Counted from the stretch's first letter, positions 25,494 through 33,791 are shown. The stretch: 51,175 bases of DNA from Planomonospora parontospora (GCA_014647935.1 BMQD01000030.1:1-51175), one strand, 5' to 3'. A program made the numbers and translations. The notes: generated by a model from the letters alone, not told the origin.

Positions 25494-26801
25494 TCATTTC
25501 CCGATTTCGGCGCGATTCGTCGCGGGCGGCACCCGGGTGGCCTGGGAAGCGCTCTCCGGAGCGATCAGCAGGCCGGCGGCGGTGACGGCGAGGGCCGCGA
25601 CCACGTAGAGGGAGATCGCCACCGTGGTCTGGAACCTGCCGAGCAGCTCCAGGGCGACGATCGGGGCCAGCGCGCCGCCGAAGATCCCGGCGACCTGGTA
25701 GCCCATCGAGGCGCCGCTGTAGCGCAGCCGGGTGCTGAACAGCTCGGCGATGAACGCCGCCTGCGGGCCGTACATCGCGGCGTGGCAGGCCAGCGCCACG
25801 ATCGAGGCGAGCGCGATCACCGGGAAGGACCTGCTGTCCAGCAGCGGGAAGAAGGCGAACACCCACAGCGCGGTGGCGGCCGTGCCCGCCAGGTAGACCG
25901 GGCGCCTGCCCACCCGGTCCGACAGGGCGCCGAACAGGGGGATGAGGAAGAGCTGGACGGCCGAGCCGATCAGCACCGCGTTCAGCGCCACCCCGCGGTC
26001 CAGCTTCAGGGTGCCGCTGACGTAGGAGAGGCTGTAGGTGACGAAGGTGTAGAAGGCGACGTCCACCCCGATGCGCGCGCAGAAGGCCGAGGCCAGCGCC
26101 CGGGGGTGGGTGCGCAGGACCTCCAGCAGCGGCATCTTCGCCTTCTGCCCGCTCTGCTCCACCTCGGCGAAGAGCGGCGACTCCACGATCCGGAGCCTGA
26201 TCCACAGGCCCACGGCCACGAGCAGGCCGGACAGCAGGAACGGCACCCGCCAGCCCCAGGACAGGAACGCCTCCTCCGGCAGCGCCGCGGACATGATCCC
26301 GAGCACGCCGGCCGCCAGCAGGTTCCCGGCGGGCACGCCGGCCTGCGGCCAGCTCGCGTTGAAGCCGCGGCGCCCGGGGTCGCCGTGCTCGATGGACATG
26401 AGCACGGCCCCGCCCCACTCGCCGCCCAGGCCCAGACCCTGCAGGAAGCGCAGGGCGACCAGGAGCAGCGGCGCGGCGACGCCGAGCGTGGCGTAGGTGG
26501 GCAGCAGGCCGATGAGGAAGGTCGCGATGCCCATCAGCAGCAGGGTGGCCACCAGCACGTTCTTGCGGCCGGCGCGGTCGCCGAAGTGGCCGAAGACGAT
26601 GCCGCCCAGGGGGCGGGCGACGAACCCGATGGCGTAGGTGAGCAGCGCCAGCAGCGTGCCGGTGAGAGGTTCGAAGGTGGGGAAGAAGAGCTTGTTGAAG
26701 ACCAGGGCCGCGGCCGAGCCGTACAGGAAGAAGTCGTACCACTCCAGGGAGGTGCCGATCAGTCCGGCGAGGACGACCCGCCGGGTCTGGGAGCCTGCCA
26801 T
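25494..26801 (-). CDS. MHS-family MFS metabolite:proton symporter
   Basis: A 435-residue, 12-helix transporter. Strong MHS signs: GTSLEWYDFFLYGSAAALVF in helix 1, the loop GHFGDRAGRKN between helices 2 and 3, GLGLGGEWGGAVL, and the second-half loop GALSDRVGRRP. MHS proteins (ShiA/KgtP/ProP types) import organic acids, betaines or shikimate with protons. It is divergent from a GntR/FCD regulator across 90 bp that contains repeated TTCAACA motifs, so expression is probably ligand-induced. Its substrate cannot be read from the sequence. Confidence 0.9.
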   Translation of the reverse strand: MAGSQTRRVVLAGLIGTSLEWYDFFLYGSAAALVFNKLFFPTFEPLTGTLLALLTYAIGFVARPLGGIVFGHFGDRAGRKNVLVATLLLMGIATFLIGLLPTYATLGVAAPLLLVALRFLQGLGLGGEWGGAVLMSIEHGDPGRRGFNASWPQAGVPAGNLLAAGVLGIMSAALPEEAFLSWGWRVPFLLSGLLVAVGLWIRLRIVESPLFAEVEQSGQKAKMPLLEVLRTHPRALASAFCARIGVDVAFYTFVTYSLSYVSGTLKLDRGVALNAVLIGSAVQLFLIPLFGALSDRVGRRPVYLAGTAATALWVFAFFPLLDSRSFPVIALASIVALACHAAMYGPQAAFIAELFSTRLRYSGASMGYQVAGIFGGALAPIVALELLGRFQTTVAISLYVVAALAVTAAGLLIAPESASQATRVPPATNRAEIGK

Positions 26802-26828
26802 CGCGCTCGCTCCTTACGCTGGGGGATT

Positions 26829-26870
26829 AAATTCAACATAAGGATCGTTCAACAATTCGACAATAGGCTT
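26829..26870. promoter_or_regulatory. AT-rich divergent operator region for GntR/MHS transporter
   Basis: The short divergent gap is much richer in A+T than its flanks and repeats TTCAACA twice (26831-26837 and 26847-26853) with a related TTCGACA after it. FCD-type GntR regulators commonly bind such spaced sites. Half-site symmetry is weak, so exact binding positions are uncertain. Confidence 0.45.
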
Positions 26871-26891
26871 GCTCGATGATTCTGTGGGGCC

Positions 26892-27578
26892 GTGAACGAC
26901 GCCGTCGCCGAACTCGAGCACGACCGCGACCGCCTGGGGCGCAGCAGCACCGCCGAGCGGGTCGCCGACATCCTGCGCGAGCGGATCGCCGAAGGGCTCT
27001 TCGCGCCGGGCCGGCGCCTGTCGGAGGAGGCCATCGGGACGGCCCTCGGGGTCTCCCGCAACACCCTGCGCGAGGCCTTCCGGCTGCTCGGCCACGAGCG
27101 CCTGCTGGAGCACCGGCTCAACCGCGGGGTGTTCGTGCGGGTGCTCTCGGCCGAGGACGTGGCCGACCTCTACCGGGTGCGCCGGGTGATCGAGGGCGCC
27201 GCCGTACGGCACAGCGCCGGAGCCCCGCCGGAGAGGTTCGCCGCGGTCCGGCGGGCCGTCGCCGACGCGGCCCGCGCCGCCGAGGAGGGCCGCTGGCAGG
27301 ACGTGGGCACCGCCAACATCCGCTTCCACCAGGCCCTGGCCGCGCTGAACGGCAGCCCCCGGCTGGACGAGGCCATGCGCCAGCTCCTGGCCGAGCTGCG
27401 CCTGGTGTTCCACGTCATGGACAACCCCCGCGACTTCCACGAGCCGTTCGTGGCCCGGAACCTGGAGCTGCTGGAGCTGCTGGAGGCCGGACGGGCGGAG
27501 GAGGCCGGGCGCGCGCTGGAGTCCTATCTCGGCGACGCCGAGGAGCTCCTGGTCCGGGCGTTCGCGCCGGACCGGTGA
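26892..27578 (+). CDS. GntR-family regulator, FCD (FadR) subfamily
   Basis: A 228-residue repressor with an N-terminal winged helix (TAERVADILRERIAEGLFAPGRRLSEEAIGTALGVSRNTLREAFRLL) and a C-terminal FCD ligand domain. The FCD metal/ligand histidines are visible in IRFHQALA and DNPRDFHEPFV. GTG start at 26892 after TGTGGGG. It is divergent from the MHS symporter and probably controls it in response to an organic acid transported by that symporter. Confidence 0.9.
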   Translation: MNDAVAELEHDRDRLGRSSTAERVADILRERIAEGLFAPGRRLSEEAIGTALGVSRNTLREAFRLLGHERLLEHRLNRGVFVRVLSAEDVADLYRVRRVIEGAAVRHSAGAPPERFAAVRRAVADAARAAEEGRWQDVGTANIRFHQALAALNGSPRLDEAMRQLLAELRLVFHVMDNPRDFHEPFVARNLELLELLEAGRAEEAGRALESYLGDAEELLVRAFAPDR

Positions 27579-27715
27579 CCACCGGCACCTGACCGAGGGC
27601 GCCTGCCGGTTCCCAATCGGGGCGTCGGTGCCCGCCTCGCGCTCACGGACGAGGCCCGCCTGCCGTCCGGCGCCGTGGACGGAGGGGGCGCGGGTGGATG
27701 GAGGACAATGGGCGG

Positions 27716-29008
27716 ATGTCCTCGCATACCGCGGATATCGCGGATATCACGAATGCTGTTGATGTCGCTGACGTCCGCGTACTCGCCGGTCCGGGCCTGG
27801 TCGCCGACCTCCGGCTGCTCGCCGAGGTCGCCGACCGGGAGTTCGCCTCCCTGGGTGTGCGAGGGGCCGTGACGGTGCTCCCCGGGCCCGCCGAGCTGGA
27901 GGCCGCGGTCCTGGAGTCCTCCGGTCCCCTGGTCGTCCTGCCCGGGCCCGACCCCGAGGCGCGAGCCCTCATCGCCCGGCACCCCCGCGCCGTCTGGCTG
28001 GACCTCCACCGGGTGGCGGAGCCGGCGGGCCCGGGGCACCTGCACGGGCGCGGGGTTTGGGGACTGGCCTGGGCGATCCGCCACGCCGTGCACCGGCTGC
28101 GCCGGCCCGTCCGCCGGGTCGCCTACGGCGCGCACCCCGACCAGTGGGCGGAGGTACGGCGGCCGCACGGGTCACCGGACGAGTCGGGGGACGGCCCGCG
28201 AGGTGACCGGCAGGGCGGCCCGGGGGGTGACCGGTGGAGCGGCTCGGGAGGTGATCGGTGGAGGGGCTCGAGGGACGACCCGAAGGGCGGCCCGCGGAGC
28301 GGTCCGGGAGGAGCGGGAGGAGAGCGGCAGGGCGGTCCGCGGGAGCCGGTCCCGGTGGCGGTGGTGCTGCACGGTGGCTACTGGCGGTCGGTCTGGGGCG
28401 CGGACCTGATGGACGCGCTCTGCGCCGACCTGGCCGGGCGCGGCCTCGAGACCTGGAACCTCGAGTACCGCCGCCCCGACCTGCACGGCTGGGCCGCGAC
28501 GACCGCGGACGTGGCGGCGGGGCTCGCCCTGGCGGCGGAGGGCGCGCGGGGGCCGGTCGTGGTGATCGGCCACTCCGCGGGCGGCCAGCTCGCCCTGCGC
28601 GCGGCGGCCGACGACGGCCGGGTCGCGCTGGCGGTCTCCCTGGCGGGGGTGCTCGACCTGGTGGAGGGCGACCGTCGCCGGCTCAGCGGGGGCGCGGTCG
28701 CCGCCGCCCTGGGCGGCCCGGCCGACGAGGCGCCCGAGGTCTACGCCCGCTCCAGCCCGCTGGAGCGCCTCCCGCTGCAGGTCCCGCAGCTCGTCGTCCA
28801 AGGCGACGGGGACGACCTCGACCTGGTCGACCTGGGCCGCCGCTACGCGAGGGCCGCCCGCGCCGCGGGCGACGACGTGACGTACCTGGAGGCGGCCGGC
28901 GACCACTTCGACGTGATCGACCCCGCATCGCCGATCTGGCGCACCACCGCGGAGATGATCACCGGCCGGGTCCTGCGAGGTTCCGAGGGTCCGCCGGAAG
29001 GACGGTGA
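27716..29008 (+). CDS. Kynurenine formamidase-type alpha/beta hydrolase with dehydroquinase-like N-terminal domain
   Basis: A 430-residue fusion. Residues ~20-130 resemble a type II dehydroquinase fold (VLAGPGLVADLRLL start, HGRGVWGLAWAIRHAVHRL end) with the usual active-site residues largely lost. Residues from ~133 are an alpha/beta hydrolase: YGAHPDQWAEV, oxyanion HGGYWR (219-224), nucleophile GHSAGG (Ser287), acid in QGDGDD and His397 in GDHFDVID. Between YGAHPDQW and HGGYWR is a ~60-residue Gly/Arg/Asp-rich insertion built partly from three 24-bp repeats. It is close to a TDO homologue and an Lrp regulator, which suggests formylkynurenine hydrolysis. ATG 27716; an ATG at 27698 is also possible. 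Confidence 0.78.
   Translation: MSSHTADIADITNAVDVADVRVLAGPGLVADLRLLAEVADREFASLGVRGAVTVLPGPAELEAAVLESSGPLVVLPGPDPEARALIARHPRAVWLDLHRVAEPAGPGHLHGRGVWGLAWAIRHAVHRLRRPVRRVAYGAHPDQWAEVRRPHGSPDESGDGPRGDRQGGPGGDRWSGSGGDRWRGSRDDPKGGPRSGPGGAGGERQGGPREPVPVAVVLHGGYWRSVWGADLMDALCADLAGRGLETWNLEYRRPDLHGWAATTADVAAGLALAAEGARGPVVVIGHSAGGQLALRAAADDGRVALAVSLAGVLDLVEGDRRRLSGGAVAAALGGPADEAPEVYARSSPLERLPLQVPQLVVQGDGDDLDLVDLGRRYARAARAAGDDVTYLEAAGDHFDVIDPASPIWRTTAEMITGRVLRGSEGPPEGR
28202..28273. repeat. Three 24-bp tandem repeats in the hydrolase insertion
   Basis: Units begin at 28202, 28226 and 28250 with GGTGA(C/T)CGG and encode eight residues each (GDRxxGxx type). A fourth degenerate unit follows. The repeat generates the low-complexity insertion in the hydrolase domain and keeps the frame. 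Confidence 0.75.
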
Positions 29009-29017
29009 CGCGGACGT

Positions 29018-29455
29018 TCAGGGGGAGAGCGGGCGCCAGGGCACCGGGCTGGAGAGCACCATCATGCTCGACGGGTGACCGTACGGCGCCAGCCGGTCGA
29101 TCAGCTCCTCGAAGGCCGTCATCGAGGCGGCCGACACCCGCATCAGGCAGCACGTCTCCCCGGTCACCCGGTGCACCTCCAGGATCTCCGGCCAGGCCAG
29201 CGCCTGCTCGTCGCGGAGCACGCACCGCGGCCCGTAGCACGACATCCTGATCAGCGCCGCCACCGCGCGCCCGGCCCGGGCCGGGTCCACCCGGGCGTGG
29301 TAGCCGGTGATCACTCCGGACTCCTCCATCCGCCGCACCCGCTCGGCCACGGCCGGAGCGGACAGATGGACCCGGCGGGAGAGCTCGCTGTAGGAGAGCC
29401 GGGCGTCTTTCTGCAGCTCAGCCAGGAGTGCCCAGTCCATCGCGTCCACTGTCAC
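29018..29455 (-). CDS. Lrp/AsnC-family regulator
   Basis: A 145-residue regulator with the Lrp helix-turn-helix (MDWALLAELQKDARLSYSELSRRVHLSAPAVAERVRRMEESGVI) and a C-terminal RAM/ACT ligand domain. The first GTG is at 29455; a second GTG at 29449 has better GGAG spacing. It is divergent from the TDO-like gene across 135 AT-rich bases and lies back-to-back with the hydrolase stop (9 bp apart). By position it should sense tryptophan or a related metabolite and control the neighbouring genes. Confidence 0.88.
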   Translation of the reverse strand: MTVDAMDWALLAELQKDARLSYSELSRRVHLSAPAVAERVRRMEESGVITGYHARVDPARAGRAVAALIRMSCYGPRCVLRDEQALAWPEILEVHRVTGETCCLMRVSAASMTAFEELIDRLAPYGHPSSMMVLSSPVPWRPLSP

Positions 29456-29590
29456 GCTCCGTCATCCGCAAACCGGAGCGGCGGTACGGCCTTCCGATCC
29501 AAAAGTAAACCATTCGATCGCCTTTATCATGTTATTTCAGTATTCGAGGGAGTGGGACAGGATGGAAGGGAGACCGTAAGAGGGGGAGAA
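29456..29590. promoter_or_regulatory. AT-rich divergent control region between Lrp and TDO-like genes
   Basis: This gap has the TTTATCATGTTATTTCAGTATT-type low-GC composition (29522-29543) expected for Lrp-family sites, in an otherwise very GC-rich context. Exact operators and the -10 boxes cannot be fixed by eye. Confidence 0.45.
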
Positions 29591-30445
29591 GTGAACAGCA
29601 TCAAGCAGCGCACCGAGCGGGAGCGGGCCGAGCGGGCCGCCGAGAACGAGGGGCTGCCCACGCTCGGATTCGACTCCGCCACGCCGTACGACGACTACGT
29701 GGGCACCGCGGTGCTGCACCGGCTCCAGCGCACCGTCACCGACGCGCCGGAGGAGCTCGCGTTCCTGGTTACCACGCAGGTGATGGAGCTGTACTTCGGG
29801 CTGCTCCGCTCGGAGTGGCGGCTGGCCCAGCGGCAGCTGGACGACGACGACGCCGCGGCCGCGATCACGACGGTCAAGCGCAGCGTCCGGCACTTCGAGG
29901 CGCTCAACGCGGCCTGGTCCTCGCTGAGCTGGCTCACCCCGGCGCAGTTCAACCAGTTCCGCGACGCGCTCGGCGAGGCGTCCGGCTTCCAGTCGGCGTA
30001 CTACCGGCACGTGGAGTTCCTGCTCGGCATCAAGTCCGAGGCCATGATCCGCCCGCACCGCCGCAACCCCGAGGCGTACGCCGAGCTCGTCGACGCGCTG
30101 GCCCGGCCCAGCCTCTACGACTCGGTGCTGGCCTTCCTGGCCCGCAACGGCTTCGCGGTTCCGCGCCAGGCGACCGAGCGCGACCACGCGGCCGAGTACC
30201 AGCCGAGCCAGCAGGTGGAGGCGGTCTGGGTCGAGGTCTACGCGAGCCCGCTGGCGCCGCTGGCCGAGGCGCTCACCGACCTGGCCGAGCAATTCTCCGA
30301 CTGGCGCTACCGCCACCTGATGGCGGTCCGCCGCTCCATGGGCGCCAAGCCCGGCTCGGGCGGATCCAGCGGGACGACCTGGCTGGAGCGGAGCATGCGC
30401 CGGGAGATCTTCCCCGAGCTCTGGACCGCCCGCACGCTGATGTGA
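29591..30445 (+). CDS. Tryptophan 2,3-dioxygenase superfamily haem protein, altered active site
   Basis: A 284-residue TDO homologue. Compared from memory with the Xanthomonas enzyme, the substrate-binding Arg (YYRHVEF, Arg139), the haem-ligand His (YRHLMAV, His242), the GSGGSSG loop and the ending FPELWTARTLM are kept. The active-site His of HQxxELW is Thr62 here (TTQVMELYF), and the Thr of GTGGSSG is Ser256. The family also contains haem monooxygenases acting on other indoles, so the reaction is uncertain. GTG at 29591 with AGGGGGAG at 4 nt. No kynureninase lies in the window. Confidence 0.8.
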   Translation: MNSIKQRTERERAERAAENEGLPTLGFDSATPYDDYVGTAVLHRLQRTVTDAPEELAFLVTTQVMELYFGLLRSEWRLAQRQLDDDDAAAAITTVKRSVRHFEALNAAWSSLSWLTPAQFNQFRDALGEASGFQSAYYRHVEFLLGIKSEAMIRPHRRNPEAYAELVDALARPSLYDSVLAFLARNGFAVPRQATERDHAAEYQPSQQVEAVWVEVYASPLAPLAEALTDLAEQFSDWRYRHLMAVRRSMGAKPGSGGSSGTTWLERSMRREIFPELWTARTLM

Positions 30446-30539
30446 GACGGCCCGCGCCGGGACGGATCAGCGTTGCTTAACGGACGACCAAACGAAGGAT
30501 AACTGGACCTGAAGGCTGGTGGGCTGCCAGGCTCGGACC

Positions 30540-31406
30540 ATGACGTTCTCCGGTGTCCTCGTCCCGCTGATCACCCCGTTCGCCGCCGACGGCGAGGTCG
30601 CCGCCGAGGCGCTGGAGGGCCTCGCGCACGCCGTGCTCGACGGGGGCGCGAGCGGCCTGGTCGCGCTCGGCACCACCGCCGAGGCCGCCATGCTCACGGA
30701 GAAGGAGCGGCGGGCGGTCGTGGAGGTGTGCGCCCGCGTCCGCCGGGAGCGGGGGGCGACGCTGGTGGTCGGAGCCGGATCGAGCGGCACCCGCGGCACC
30801 GCCGAGGCCCTGCGCGACCTCGGCGGGGTGGCGGACGCCGCGCTGGTCGCCGTGCCGTCCTTCGTCCGCCCCGGCGAGGCGGGGGTGCTGGCCCACTTCA
30901 CCGAGCTGTCCCGGCGCAGCCCGGTGCCGCTGATCGTCTACAACGTCCCGCACCGGACCGGCCAGGCCGCGGGCGCCGCCGCACTGCGCGAGATCGGCGC
31001 GCTGCCCACGGTGCGGGGGGTCAAGCAGGCGGTCGGCGGCGTCGACGCCGACACCGTCGCCCTGCTGGCCGACCCGCCGGAGGACTTCGCGGTGCTGGCC
31101 GGCGACGACGCGTTCCTCTCCGCGCTGCTCGCCCTGGGCGCCCCCGGCGGCATCGTCGCCACCGCCCACCTGCGCACCGCCGACTTCGCCGCGCTCGCCG
31201 AGGCCTGGCGCTCCGGCGACGCCGCCCGCGCCCGCGCGCTCGGCCACCGCCTGTCCGCCCTGGCGGCGGCCGTGTTCGCCGAGCCCAACCCCACCGTGCT
31301 CAAGGGCGTGCTGCACGCGCGGGGCCTCATCCCCACCCCGTCGGTACGGCTCCCGCTCCTCCCGGCCCGGCGCGAGTCGGTCGAGGCGGTCCTGCGGCTG
31401 CTCTGA
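30540..31406 (+). CDS. DapA-family aldolase/dehydratase (dihydrodipicolinate synthase-like)
   Basis: A 288-residue TIM-barrel enzyme. It has the Schiff-base Lys162 in RGVKQAVGG, Tyr134 in YNVPHRTG and the Thr pair in GTTAEAAMLT (family consensus GTTGE). DapA-like proteins include dihydrodipicolinate synthase, N-acetylneuraminate lyase and several aldolases, and the missing Gly-Glu in GTTGE argues against assuming lysine biosynthesis. It is 94 bp downstream of the TDO-like gene. The ATG at 30540 has only a weak Shine-Dalgarno; a GTG at 30519 is possible. It could act on a keto acid from the neighbouring pathway, which is inference. Confidence 0.82.
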   Translation: MTFSGVLVPLITPFAADGEVAAEALEGLAHAVLDGGASGLVALGTTAEAAMLTEKERRAVVEVCARVRRERGATLVVGAGSSGTRGTAEALRDLGGVADAALVAVPSFVRPGEAGVLAHFTELSRRSPVPLIVYNVPHRTGQAAGAAALREIGALPTVRGVKQAVGGVDADTVALLADPPEDFAVLAGDDAFLSALLALGAPGGIVATAHLRTADFAALAEAWRSGDAARARALGHRLSALAAAVFAEPNPTVLKGVLHARGLIPTPSVRLPLLPARRESVEAVLRLL

Positions 31407-31517
31407 GCAGCCCTGCGTCGAGCCGCCACCGGCCGATCCCGTCTGAGCGAGGCCGGGGCGACCCCGGCTTCTCCTCCGGCCCCGGGCATCGGCGCGGGGC
31501 GCGCCGGACGGGGCCGG

Positions 31518-32327
31518 TCAGCCAGGTTGGCAGCCCGGGCAGTAGAAGAGGTTGCGGCCGACCAGCGACTCGGTGCGGACCTCGGTCCCGCAGACCAGGC
31601 AGGGCATGCCCGAGCGCCGGTAGACGTAGACCTCGCCGCCGTGGTCGTCGACCCGGGGCGGGCGGCCCATCGCCTCGGGCGTGTGCTCCTCCCGGACCGT
31701 GTCGATCCGGCCCGCGCGCACCCCCTCGGCCATCAGTGCCGCCAGGTCGGCCCAGACGGCCTCCCAGCGCTCGCGGGTCAGCTCACGGCCGGGCGTGGCC
31801 GGGGCGATGCCCTGGCGGAACAGCACCTCGGCCCGGTAGATGTTGCCCACCCCCGCGACCACCGACTGGTCCATCAGCAGCGCCGCGACGGACGTGCGGC
31901 TGCGTGAGATCCGCCGCCAGGCGAGGTCCGGATCGGCGTCGGGGCGCAGCGGGTCGGGGCCGAGCCGGGCGTGCAGCGCCTTGACGTCGACGGGGTCCAG
32001 CAACTCGCAGGTGTTCGGGCCGCGCAGGTCGGCGTGGGCGTCCGCGCCGGTCAGGCGGAGCCGTACCGCGCCGACGGGGGCGGGGGCGGGCACCGGGCCG
32101 AAGGCGTACTTGCCGTAGATGCCGAGGTGCACGTGGAGCCAGCGGTCGTCGTCGAAGCCGAGCAGCAGGTGCTTGCCGTGCGCGTCGGCCTCCCGGAGCA
32201 CCCGCCCGTCGATCTGCCGCGCCCCGGCGGCGAACCTGCCCTGCGGGCTCTCCGCGCGGATCGCCCGCCCGGCGAAGACCCGCCGGTGCTCGGCGGCCAG
32301 GCGGTGGATGGTGTGTCCTTCGGGCAT
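31518..32327 (-). CDS. nei: Fpg/Nei-family DNA glycosylase (endonuclease VIII type)
   Basis: Base-excision repair glycosylase/AP lyase of 269 residues. The catalytic N-terminus is PEGHTIHRLA after Met removal, with Pro2 and Glu3 in place. The helix-two-turn-helix region reads QSVVAGVGNIYRAEVLF, and the C4 zinc finger is CLVC ... CPGC at the C terminus. It lies 9 bp after the DUF2809 gene on the same strand. PEGHT rather than PELPE favours Nei over Fpg. Confidence 0.93.
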   Translation of the reverse strand: MPEGHTIHRLAAEHRRVFAGRAIRAESPQGRFAAGARQIDGRVLREADAHGKHLLLGFDDDRWLHVHLGIYGKYAFGPVPAPAPVGAVRLRLTGADAHADLRGPNTCELLDPVDVKALHARLGPDPLRPDADPDLAWRRISRSRTSVAALLMDQSVVAGVGNIYRAEVLFRQGIAPATPGRELTRERWEAVWADLAALMAEGVRAGRIDTVREEHTPEAMGRPPRVDDHGGEVYVYRRSGMPCLVCGTEVRTESLVGRNLFYCPGCQPG

Positions 32328-32336
32328 GGGCGAAGG

Positions 32337-32741
32337 TTATCCGCTCGTCAGCGGAGCGGGGGCGGGCCTGCGGCGCAGGAGCGCGTGGACGGCCGCGGCC
32401 AGGGCGGCCCCGGCGGCGTAGGCCGCCAGGTCGGCCGCGCCGAACGTGCTGCCGAGCACCAGCCGGGCCACCGTGCTCGCCTCGGAGAGCGCGGCGGGCA
32501 CGGGGGTGAGCTGGGCGAACTCGACCGCCCAGCTGAAGGCCAGCGCCCCGGCCGCGGCCCGGAGCGGCGCGGTGCGCGGCAGGGCGAACACGATGATCGT
32601 GTGGATGAGCACGGTGTAGAGGGCGTCGCCGCCGTACGCGCCGAGCGGGCCGTCGGCCAGCGCCCGCAGGGTCAGCCCGGCGGCGACGGTCGCCACGGCC
32701 GCCAGCGCGGCGGGCAGGCGGGAGCGGAGGGCGTCGGGCAC
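32337..32741 (-). CDS. DUF2809-like small membrane protein
   Basis: A 134-residue protein with about four hydrophobic helices (ALAAVATVAAGLTLRALA, LYTVLIHTIIVFALP, AAAGALAFSWAVEFAQL, LAAYAAGAALAAAVHALL). The WAVEFAQL and FGAADLAAYAAG segments fit DUF2809. GTG start at 32741 with GTGGGG nearby. It is co-oriented with and 9 bp upstream of the Nei gene, but a functional link to repair is not evident. Confidence 0.7.
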   Translation of the reverse strand: MPDALRSRLPAALAAVATVAAGLTLRALADGPLGAYGGDALYTVLIHTIIVFALPRTAPLRAAAGALAFSWAVEFAQLTPVPAALSEASTVARLVLGSTFGAADLAAYAAGAALAAAVHALLRRRPAPAPLTSG

Positions 32742-32789
32742 CGCCCCACGATAGCGGCCCCCCCGGCCCCGACCGCTCCGGCCCCGGCG

Positions 32790-32876
32790 GCGCGGCCCGA
32801 CCGGCGGCACGCCTGTCAGCTCACGGCCCCGACCGCGGTCTCCGGCGGCGCGGCGCGGCCCGACCGGCGGCACGCC
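32790..32876. repeat. Two 24-bp direct repeats in an intergenic region
   Basis: A perfect 24-bp unit occurs at 32790-32813 and 32853-32876, 63 bp apart, upstream of the DUF2809 gene and downstream of the hydrolase gene. The surrounding bases are also related, so it is probably a degenerate tandem duplication. Confidence 0.75.
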
Positions 32877-32895
32877 CGTCGTGCTGGGGAAACCC

Positions 32896-33768
32896 CTACA
32901 TCACCTCCGCGGGGGCGACCGCATCCCGGGTGAGGCGGGTGAAGGCGTCGTGGACGATCCCGGCGCTGGTGGTCGGGTCGAGGGTGAGGCCCTGGTGGTC
33001 GCCGGGGAATTCGATCGGCTCGGTGCCGAGGTGCTCGGCGAGTGCGAGGGCGGAGCGGGAGGGGACGCCGTCGGGCGAAGCCGCGCCGACTCCGACGGCG
33101 ATCCGGGTGGCGGAGGAGCGCAACGCGAAGAGGTCCGGCACGAAGCGCAGGACGGGCAGCAGGACGTGGGCGAGGAAGAAGTCGATGTTCCCTTGGATCC
33201 GGCCCATCATCTCCAGCGCTTCGGGAGGCATCTGGGAGAAGTCGGGCATCTGCGGCGGGCCGCTGGGCTCTCCCTCGATCGTGGTGAGGAATTTCTGCAT
33301 CGCGGCGCCGGGCCCTTCGGCGTGGTAGGTGTCCTGGACGTTCTGGAACACCGCCCGCCAGCGCTCGCGGTCGGGCAGTATCTCCGGAATCGGCGGCTCG
33401 TGCGCCACCAGGGCACGGACCTGCTCGGGGTGGCGGACGACCAGGTCCAGGGCGGTGAGCGCGCCGCCGCTGTTGCCCAGTACGTAGGCGGGCCCATCAC
33501 CGTGCGCGGTGAGCAGCCGGTGCGCGTCCTCGGTGAAGACGGCCACGTCCTGATCGCGGGCGGGCCCGGTCAGCGGGCTGCGCGACAGGCCGCGCTGATC
33601 GTAGGTGATGACGGTGTACCGGGTGGACAGCGCCGCGGCGAGGCCGGCCAGCGCCCCGGCGTCGGCGGGCGCGCCCGGGATCATGAGCAGCAGCGGCCCG
33701 GCGCCCCTGATCTCGTAGTGCAGGTTCGCTCCCGGAACCTGGAGTGTCCTGATCTGGACGTCGTTCAT
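32896..33768 (-). CDS. Alpha/beta hydrolase
   Basis: A 290-residue hydrolase with the oxyanion MIPGAPADAG, nucleophile elbow GNSGG (Ser in YVLGNSGGALTA), and a C-terminal GDHQGL with the catalytic His. VAHEPPIPEILPD follows the nucleophile helix, a pattern seen in epoxide-hydrolase-like and haloperoxidase-like members. Cytoplasmic, no signal peptide. Co-oriented with and 23 bp downstream of the RibD-like reductase, so both form an operon opposite a LysR regulator. Confidence 0.88.
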   Translation of the reverse strand: MNDVQIRTLQVPGANLHYEIRGAGPLLLMIPGAPADAGALAGLAAALSTRYTVITYDQRGLSRSPLTGPARDQDVAVFTEDAHRLLTAHGDGPAYVLGNSGGALTALDLVVRHPEQVRALVAHEPPIPEILPDRERWRAVFQNVQDTYHAEGPGAAMQKFLTTIEGEPSGPPQMPDFSQMPPEALEMMGRIQGNIDFFLAHVLLPVLRFVPDLFALRSSATRIAVGVGAASPDGVPSRSALALAEHLGTEPIEFPGDHQGLTLDPTTSAGIVHDAFTRLTRDAVAPAEVM

Positions 33769-33791
33769 GGTCTTCTCCGTTAGTGGTGGGT

